Shown: one piece after another, positions 60,184 to 64,000 of the stretch
Layout: each line of letters starts with the position of its first letter
How positions within the stretch are numbered: position 1 is the first letter of the stretch
Origin: an uncultured Bacteroidales bacterium
Lineage (GTDB): Bacteria; Bacteroidota; Bacteroidia; Bacteroidales; Paludibacteraceae
Direction: 5' to 3'
NCBI GenBank assembly: GCA_902784585.1
Contig: CACZVM010000004.1
Location: 1 to 64,000 of the forward strand
DNA length: 64,000 bases
Notes under the pieces: generated by a model
What the model saw: only the letters and a program-made list of their open reading frames with translations
Database searches by the model: none
What the model was told of the DNA's origin: nothing
Made by a program: the position numbers and the translations under genes

Positions 60184-60935
60184 TATCTATCATAATGCCT
60201 GCGTATAACGCCAGTCGGTATTTAAAAGAATCGATTGACAGTGTGCTTGCCCAGACCTATAGGAACTGGGAACTGCTCATTGTGGATGATTGCTCAACGG
60301 ACGAGACGGCCAAGATAGTGCAAACTTATGAGGACAAGCGGATACGATATAAGCGCAACACCACTAATCTTGGCGCAGCCAAGACACGCAATGAAGCCAT
60401 TAGGATGGCTACCGGCCGGTATATTGCCTTCTTGGACTCAGACGACAGGTGGCTGCCCAACAAACTGGAACGGCAAATACACTTTATGCAGGAGCATAAC
60501 TACGCGATGACTTATACTCCCTATTATGTCATCACTTCAGGAGATACGTACAGGCAGATACATATGGGACCACGCTCATTGAATTACTATCAAATGACTC
60601 GCTGGGACCGAATCGGCTGTTTAACCGTCATCTATGACAGTCAGGCAGTAGGAAAAATGTATCTTCCTACGATTCGTAATCGGGAGGACTACGGATTATG
60701 GTTACTCATTTTGCGGAAAGGTATAACGGCGTATATGCTAGAAGAACCTCTCGCCGTGTACCGAAGTCATAACGGAATAAGCAGCGGCAGCAAATTTGCA
60801 TTGGTCAAATATCACTATGAGATGTTTCGCATAGCACTCGGCTATTCGGCTGTCGTCTCCGCTTTGCTTACCCTGCGTAATAGTTTCTATTATGTACTAT
60901 ACACTTTAACCGATAACAAATCATTGGCGTCATGA
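60174..60935 (+). CDS. GT2 glycosyltransferase
   Basis: The protein has 253 residues, a short GT-A enzyme. VSIIMPAYNASRYLKESIDSVLAQTYRNWELLIVDDCSTDET and YIAFLDSDDRWLPNKLERQI are the classic nucleotide- and metal-binding segments, and NREDYGLWLLIL holds the catalytic Glu-Asp. Overlaps the upstream gene by 10 nt and the downstream SDR gene by 4 nt. Confidence 0.9.
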   Translation: MELVSIIMPAYNASRYLKESIDSVLAQTYRNWELLIVDDCSTDETAKIVQTYEDKRIRYKRNTTNLGAAKTRNEAIRMATGRYIAFLDSDDRWLPNKLERQIHFMQEHNYAMTYTPYYVITSGDTYRQIHMGPRSLNYYQMTRWDRIGCLTVIYDSQAVGKMYLPTIRNREDYGLWLLILRKGITAYMLEEPLAVYRSHNGISSGSKFALVKYHYEMFRIALGYSAVVSALLTLRNSFYYVLYTLTDNKSLAS

Positions 60936-61783
60936 AGATACTTATCACCGGTGCAAATAGTTATGTAGGAACGAGTGTGGAGAAATGGATTAGAACGCAC
61001 TCCAATCATATCGTTGATACCGTCGATATGATGGGTGAGGCATGGAAAGAAACCGATTTTTCGCTGTATGACGTAGTTTATCACGTAGCGGGGATAGCAC
61101 ATGTGAATGCAGATCCGAAGATGGAATCGCTGTACTATAAGGTGAATCGTGACTTGACAGTGGAAGTGGCCCGGTATGCCAAAGAAGCAGGAGTGAAGCA
61201 ATTCATCTTCATGAGTAGCATGATTGTGTTTCATGAAAGTCAGTCATTAGGCCCAGAAATGCTCACTGCCCGGACTCTACCGAATCCAAATGGCTTCTAC
61301 GGAGACAGCAAACTGCAAGCAGAGAACGGATTACACCAACTTGAATGCGACACATTCAAAGTATGTATCCTGCGTCCGCCTATGATTTACGGCAAAGGAT
61401 CGAAAGGCAACTTCCCACGACTGATTCAGTTAGCAGCCAAGACACCTGCTTTCCCAGATTTCCCGAATCAACGCAGCATGCTATACATTGATAATCTGGC
61501 GGAGTTCGTATTACAAGCTATCAACGGCCAACTGAGTGGTACGTTCTATCCCCAGAATCGAGAACTGAGTAATACAGTGGAGATCATTCGATATTTTGCC
61601 AAAGCACAGAATCATCATATATGGTTTGCCAAATGGCTTAATCCGTTGGTTCGGTTGGCGAGTCATTTCCTGCAACCAATCAATAAGATGTTCGGCACGT
61701 ATTACTACGCTCCGGAAATGAGCGCAATGCCGTTTGAATATCAGTTAGTCAGTTTTGACGAATCGCTAAAGCGCATCCTATAA
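60932..61783 (+). CDS. NAD-dependent epimerase/reductase (extended SDR)
   Basis: The protein has 283 residues. The nucleotide motif reads KILITGANSYVGTSVEKW (ANSYVG replaces the usual GxxGxxG form). The catalytic Tyr-x3-Lys is GFYGDSKLQAE. Short SDRs placed directly before a WecA-type transferase are often 4-keto reductases of the WbpV/WreQ kind that make UDP-QuiNAc or a related 6-deoxy sugar. That assignment here is inference from position and size. Confidence 0.8.
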   Translation: MKILITGANSYVGTSVEKWIRTHSNHIVDTVDMMGEAWKETDFSLYDVVYHVAGIAHVNADPKMESLYYKVNRDLTVEVARYAKEAGVKQFIFMSSMIVFHESQSLGPEMLTARTLPNPNGFYGDSKLQAENGLHQLECDTFKVCILRPPMIYGKGSKGNFPRLIQLAAKTPAFPDFPNQRSMLYIDNLAEFVLQAINGQLSGTFYPQNRELSNTVEIIRYFAKAQNHHIWFAKWLNPLVRLASHFLQPINKMFGTYYYAPEMSAMPFEYQLVSFDESLKRIL

Positions 61784-62766
61784 TGCCTGTTTATTGCACA
61801 TATAGTATCATCTTTGTTTTGCTGGTAGTTTTGGAACTGGCCTATTTCCGCATAGCCGATCATTTTCATATCATCGACAAGCCCAACGAACGCTCTTCGC
61901 ATAATACGATTGTGTTGCGCGGAGGAGGCATACTGTTCCTGCTGAGTGCCTGGCTATGGAGCCTATTCTACGGTTTTCAGTATCCATGGTTCTTAGCCGG
62001 ATTAACCCTGATTGCCGGTATCAGTTTTGCAGATGACATTCATTCGTTGCCGGACTCGGTTCGATTGATTGCACATTTCGTTGCCATGTTCCTGCTCTTT
62101 GCCGAGTTCGGGATACTGCATATAGAGAGCTGGTGGCTTATCCTGCTGGCACTGATTATATGCGTGGGTATCATCAATGCCTATAACTTCATGGACGGCA
62201 TTAATGGCATCACCGGCGGTTACTCTCTGGCTGTGCTCATACCGCTGATGGTGCTGAACTACCGGCTGCATTTCATTGACATGTCGTATATAGTGGTAGC
62301 GATGATGGCCTGCATAGTCTTCTGTTTCTTCAATTTCCGTCCGAAAGGAAAAGCCAAATGCTTTGCGGGTGATGTAGGAAGTATAGGTATGGCTTTTATG
62401 CTGCTTTTACCATTAGGTAAGTTGATACTTCAAACCGGAGACTGCACCTATATATTGCTTCTGGTGGTGTACGGCGTGGATACTATTCTAACGATATGTC
62501 ATCGCATCCTACTGCATGAGAACTTAGGACAAGCGCATCGCAAACATGCCTTTCAGATCATGGCGAACGAGCTGACTATATCTCATGTAGTCGTATCACT
62601 TTTTTACACCATCGTACAATTATTGGTGTCCTTTGGACTGATTTATATCAGTCATATTCATTGGATCTACTTCATCGTAGCAACCGCAGTGCTGTGTGGT
62701 GCCTACTTGCTATTCATGAAGAAATACTACCATCTTCATGCTGAATATCTTGAGAAAATTAAATAA
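61783..62766 (+). CDS. WecA/MraY-type undecaprenyl-phosphate sugar-1-P transferase
   Basis: Initiating enzyme of polymer synthesis in the inner membrane. The 327 residues and about ten helices carry SFADDIHSLP, NAYNFMDGINGITGGYSL and FAGDVGSIGMAFML with the catalytic aspartates, then the cytosolic HRKHAFQIMANE (family HxHH-like region). It starts on the TAATG overlap with the SDR gene. It is the second initiating transferase in the window, of a different fold from the one at 37090-38604. Confidence 0.9.
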   Translation: MPVYCTYSIIFVLLVVLELAYFRIADHFHIIDKPNERSSHNTIVLRGGGILFLLSAWLWSLFYGFQYPWFLAGLTLIAGISFADDIHSLPDSVRLIAHFVAMFLLFAEFGILHIESWWLILLALIICVGIINAYNFMDGINGITGGYSLAVLIPLMVLNYRLHFIDMSYIVVAMMACIVFCFFNFRPKGKAKCFAGDVGSIGMAFMLLLPLGKLILQTGDCTYILLLVVYGVDTILTICHRILLHENLGQAHRKHAFQIMANELTISHVVVSLFYTIVQLLVSFGLIYISHIHWIYFIVATAVLCGAYLLFMKKYYHLHAEYLEKIK

Positions 62767-62773
62767 ACACTAT

Positions 62774-63988
62774 ATGGAACGAGAATTTATTTTGATCAAC
62801 ATCATCGGCTTTGACAAACCGGGTGTGACGTCGGCAGTGACAGAAGTGCTGGGTAAGTACGGCGCGTTCGTACAGGACATCGGACAATCGAACCTACACC
62901 ACCAGTTGAACCTAAGTATCCTGATTCGCGTGGATGACTCATCGCAGAGCGGTGACATGATCAAGGAGGTGCTGTTCTGCTGCTCGCGTCTGGAGATGAT
63001 CGTTCGCTTCACGCCGCTGAGTGAAGAGGAATATGCGGCATGGGTGGGACGTCAGGAACAGGAACGCTATGTGGTGACACTGCTGGCTCGCGAACTGAAC
63101 GCACGCCATATAGCACGCGTCACGGCACTGCTGGCCGGACGGCAACTCAATATCGATAATATCCTGCGACTGAGTGACCGTCCTAGTGTAGAGATACCTG
63201 TGGAGAAACGCCACTCGTGCATCGAGTTCTCGCTGCGCGGCAACCTACCCGACCGCGAGGCACTGCAACGCGAGTTGCTGGAGGTGTCACGCGAAGAGGG
63301 CATCGATATATCGTTCCAACGCGATGATATGTTCCGCCGTAATAGGCGCCTGATATGCGTGGATATGGACTCGACGTTTATCCAGACTGAGGTGATAGAT
63401 GAACTGGCAGAACGCGCCGGCGTGGGTGAACAGGTGAAAGCCATCACTCTCTCGGCCATGCGTGGCGAAATAGATTTCAAGGAGAGCTTCACGCGCCGCG
63501 TAGCCCTTCTGAAAGGTCTGGACGTAAGCGCCAAACAGGACATCATCGATCATCTGCCTATCACCGAGGGTGCAGACCGCCTGTTCAGCATACTCAAGAA
63601 ATGCGGATTCAAGATCGCTATTCTATCCGGTGGATTCACGTTTGTGGGCAAATACCTGCAACAACGTTTCGGCGTGGATTACGTCTATGCCAACGAGCTG
63701 GAGGAGCAGGACGGCAAGTTCACCGGTAGATATCTGGGCGACGTAGTGGATGCCAAGCGCAAGGCCGAACTGCTGGAACTCATCGCGCAGGTGGAACATA
63801 TCGACCTGGCGCAGGTGATCGCCGTAGGCGACGGTGCCAACGACCTGAACATGCTCGGCAAAGCCGGTCTGGGCATCGCCTTCCATGCCAAACCCAAAGT
63901 GAAAGAGAGTGCCCAACAGGCTATCTCCACCGTCGGACTGGACGGTATACTCTATTTCTTGGGCTTCAAAGACTCATTCCTGAAATAA
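62774..63988 (+). CDS. serB: Phosphoserine phosphatase with N-terminal ACT domains
   Basis: Final step of serine synthesis. The 404 residues begin with an ACT-like domain (EFILINIIGFDKPGVTSAVTEVL) and a second regulatory domain (about 95-180). The HAD phosphatase follows: CVDMDSTFIQTEVIDELA (Asp197, Asp199), LSGGFTFVGKYL and VGDGANDLNML. The chosen ATG at 62774 is 7 nt after the upstream stop; the longer frame to 62738 lies inside the transferase gene. It probably shares the polysaccharide transcript. Confidence 0.95.
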   Translation: MEREFILINIIGFDKPGVTSAVTEVLGKYGAFVQDIGQSNLHHQLNLSILIRVDDSSQSGDMIKEVLFCCSRLEMIVRFTPLSEEEYAAWVGRQEQERYVVTLLARELNARHIARVTALLAGRQLNIDNILRLSDRPSVEIPVEKRHSCIEFSLRGNLPDREALQRELLEVSREEGIDISFQRDDMFRRNRRLICVDMDSTFIQTEVIDELAERAGVGEQVKAITLSAMRGEIDFKESFTRRVALLKGLDVSAKQDIIDHLPITEGADRLFSILKKCGFKIAILSGGFTFVGKYLQQRFGVDYVYANELEEQDGKFTGRYLGDVVDAKRKAELLELIAQVEHIDLAQVIAVGDGANDLNMLGKAGLGIAFHAKPKVKESAQQAISTVGLDGILYFLGFKDSFLK

Positions 63989-64000
63989 CCGAAAAAAAAA

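Overview
The window looks like a chromosomal segment of a Bacteroidota bacterium, most likely order Bacteroidales. Direct signs are 17 promoters of the Bacteroidota type (a TTG near -33, a 19-20 nt spacer, then TAnnTTTG near -7), sparse Shine-Dalgarno sequences, and families typical of the phylum: DUF4837 and DUF4296 lipoproteins, an Ig-like lipoprotein, a DUF2723 membrane protein, ACT-fused SerB and a PheS with an inserted four-cysteine cluster. I cannot name a genus. No rRNA, CRISPR array or complete prophage is visible. One tRNA (Glu, CUC) and the edge of an IS3-family element are present.

Layout. 1-99: end of an IS element. 0.2-3.5 kb (-): RhuM/Fic-Doc protein, murA, murB. 3.9-6.4 kb: nadE, then tRNA-Glu with tRNA-derived debris behind it. 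6.4-10.9 kb: an outer-membrane protein, small envelope genes, menaquinone methyltransferase and a divergent acyl-CoA ligase. 10.9-16 kb (-): an operon of an MMPL/RND exporter and two paralogous ABC-2 polysaccharide permeases with no ATPase in the window. 16-27.5 kb: housekeeping genes (pseudouridine synthase, L32, DUF177, pheS, glyA, AraC regulator, lipoproteins, pnuC, hibernation factor, metK, lspA).

27.5-45.2 kb is one uninterrupted minus-strand run of 18 genes behind a single recognisable promoter. It goes from a TPR membrane protein, ribH and lysC through sugar-nucleotide genes (nucleotidyltransferase, galE, manA) into a glycan module: sugar-1-P transferase, two polytopic GT-C-like proteins, ATP-grasp protein, GtrB/ArnC-type glycosyltransferase, acetyltransferase, paired EmrE-like flippase subunits and WecE-type aminotransferase. 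It ends with holA. The module resembles the logic of Arn/Gtr systems, in which a sugar is loaded on undecaprenyl phosphate, flipped, and added to a surface glycan. 45.3-49.7 kb (-): a His-rich CobW-type metallochaperone and a DUF2723 protein. 50-52.7 kb (-): a WG-repeat protein and an AT-rich, apparently frameshifted lipoprotein gene. 52.7-53.57 kb: a gene-free, palindrome-rich stretch with a structured leader. 53.57-64 kb (+): a second polysaccharide locus with two UDP-sugar dehydrogenases, flippase, three glycosyltransferases, O-antigen polymerase/ligase, SDR reductase and WecA-type transferase, ending in serB.

The most unusual feature is a set of about twenty short arrays, nearly all with a 7-nt period but of several unrelated sequences, placed at gene junctions. 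They often supply a stop or start codon, and in several cases sit in frame inside conserved enzymes (WecE, LysC, MetK, a UDP-sugar dehydrogenase, DUF2723). A second window-wide signal is an extended promoter consensus in which the -33 TTG is followed by CATAT-like bases. All coordinates and motifs were read by eye. Family names rest on motif recognition, not on database searches.
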